Shown here one piece after another: positions 62,701 through 64,000 of a stretch of 64,000 nucleotides of DNA. Positions within the stretch are counted from its first letter, which is position 1. Every line of letters starts with the position of its first letter. The stretch spans positions 128,067,518 to 128,131,517 of the forward strand of contig CM043968.1 in NCBI GenBank assembly GCA_014529385.2, given 5' to 3'. The position numbers and the translations under genes are program-made. Below the pieces are notes generated by a model that ran no database searches, was not told the origin of the DNA, and saw nothing but the letters and a program-made list of their open reading frames with translations. The DNA comes from Adiantum capillus-veneris (lineage: Eukaryota > Streptophyta > Polypodiopsida > Polypodiales > Pteridaceae).

Positions 62701-64000
62701 ATCGGAGAGAGAGAGAGAGAGTGAGAGAGTGAGAAGTGGAGGTGAGTTTTTGCAGGGGGAGGAGAGAGAGTAAGAGAAAGTTAGAGAGAGTGGATGTGGG
62801 GTAGATTCACGCAGAGCGAAAAGAAGAGAATTTCAATGTCGACAAAAACTATCTCAACAGACCGTAAAGATATAGTCAATGACAAATTTTTAGGCGCCGC
62901 AAGGCATGGACCTCAAGCTCGAAACCGGCCTTTTTTATTTTATTTTTCAAATTTCCAAAAATGCCAAAACTAGGCCGAAATTAGCCGAAATTCCAAAAAA
63001 TCACCAAAAAATCCCAAAAATTGCTAGAAAAGTCCAAAAAATTATCGATTTTAAAAACCTTAGAAAATCATCGTCATTCACAACCGAGCATTTTTGACAC
63101 GCAAAAACACACCAAAAATAGCAGTTATTTCCGAAAATGCCAATTTCGACAAAATTGTCCACCCACTCCCCGAAAATAGCAAAATGCTCAAAACTCGACT
63201 ATGGGGGACACAAATGCAAGCAAAAGACGCCGTAAATACGCACACATAGAATAGCTTGTAAAGATCACAGAATATCGAATTTTTATGGAAATAAGCAAAA
63301 ATTAATACAGAAATTAGCAAAAAATTACCAAAATTATCCAAAAAATTTATACAAGATCTTCACACATTGGGAAATAGTGCAGCCAAACAAAATCACAAAA
63401 ATTTCATCAACTCAATTGCCAAACAATTTCATCAATAAAATCAAAACTAGACAATTAAACCGACAAAATTACCGATAAAATTAGGTGAAAAATTGACGCA
63501 ATTGGAGTGTGTAAATCCTTGTTTTGAGCACAAAACCACAACAATTAACCATTACACACATTAAACACGCTATCAAAAAATGAATCAATCATGCAAATTT
63601 AACACTTTTTTGGCACACACACACACACTAAGAAGATGACCGTTTTTACCAATCTTTAGGTGCACACACAAAAGGGTTAAACTTGTCAAATTTGCAATGT
63701 GACTTCACAAATCATTAGTTGGGCATGAGCATAACACAATCAATAATCACAATTGAAAAACAATTAAGCACACATTGATTTTTAGGTGCACAAACATGAG
63801 CAAAATAGTGCACACACCTAAAATTAAGCATACACACACTCAATTAGAATGCACACACACACTTGAATACATACACTTGAAAAATTGACCATCCAAGCAT
63901 GCAATCAACTCAATTAGGCACCCAATTAGCAACACACATTCACCAATTAGCAATTGAAACTTATTAAATTCATACGACATCAAATCTTAAAAATTTTGGC
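62701..64000 (+). other. AT-rich noncoding DNA with dispersed CACA motifs
   Basis: No gene seen. From about 63600 there are many short (CA)n runs and TTAGGTGCACACAC-like phrases. GA-rich purine runs occur at 62703-62790. Confidence 0.6.

Noticed and set aside
62880-62905. GGCGCCGCAAGG as a tRNA-Asp type PBS
   Set aside because: Only the first seven bases match, and no LTR end or element follows.

Overview
The window is a repeat-dominated stretch of a land-plant nuclear genome. It is AT-rich and packed with nested and decayed LTR retrotransposons of plant type: Ty3/gypsy elements, one with a tRNA-Asp-type primer site, and Ty1/copia elements with initiator tRNA-Met primer sites. It also holds pieces of an L1-like LINE, a LINE 3' end and a CACTA (TNP2) transposase. 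I see no intact host gene. The only host-gene-like signal is one 72-bp exon of a heavy-metal-associated (HMA) domain on the minus strand near 42.8 kb. The species cannot be fixed from this; a large-genome non-flowering plant (fern or lycophyte) is a guess.

Layout. 1-2507: the 3' end of a gypsy element (integrase, then PPT) reading into a 1.14-kb LTR that is itself followed by a primer-binding site. 2508-24922: element A, a giant plus-strand Tat-like gypsy element of about 17.2 kb once the nested insertion is removed. Its order is LTR, PBS, long leader, gag, protease, RT, RNase H, integrase, a second retropepsin-like domain, a long noncoding stretch, an additional ORF (aORF), PPT, LTR. A minus-strand copia element, B (4275-9458, TSD AAAAC), sits in the A leader. 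25061-31437: copia element D (TSD AAATG), with an unclassified 1.45-kb insertion and a deletion in its RT/RNase H end. About 31443-34481: a badly decayed gypsy element (G). 34482-39657: copia element C (TSD GTAGA), the sister of B. 40330-42170: minus-strand L1-like RT. 42183-42721 and 45085-45357: two long foldbacks. 43602-44110: TNP2 fragment. 46260-47714: about 480-bp repeats punctuated by GA microsatellites. 49141-61550: element F, a minus-strand relative of A seen here only as one LTR plus the aORF and its upstream protease/zinc-knuckle region, interrupted by copia element E (51636-57063, TSD ATCCT), the sister of D. 61.55-64.0 kb: T-rich, then a GC-richer block, then AT-rich noncoding DNA.

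How the pieces fit. B and C are two copies of one copia family (227-bp LTRs). D and E are two copies of another (192-bp LTRs). Within each pair the two copies share a stop, and D/E also share a frame break, at identical sites. This suggests they were copied from already interrupted masters, or that the family uses recoding. A and F share an LTR head (TGTTAG), a TATAAA promoter context, a retropepsin-like domain downstream of the usual pol position, and a homologous aORF as the last coding unit before the 3' LTR. This second gag/protease-like cassette, with a repeated Y-x-D-x-x-G-x-x-Y motif in F, and a family of palindromes spaced about 280 bp apart in the noncoding arms of A, are the most novel signals.

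All autonomous elements here are broken by stops or frameshifts. LTR pairs of B, C, D and E differ at only 5-8 positions each; the two LTRs of A differ visibly more. The order of events is therefore A (and F, G) first, then the copia insertions.
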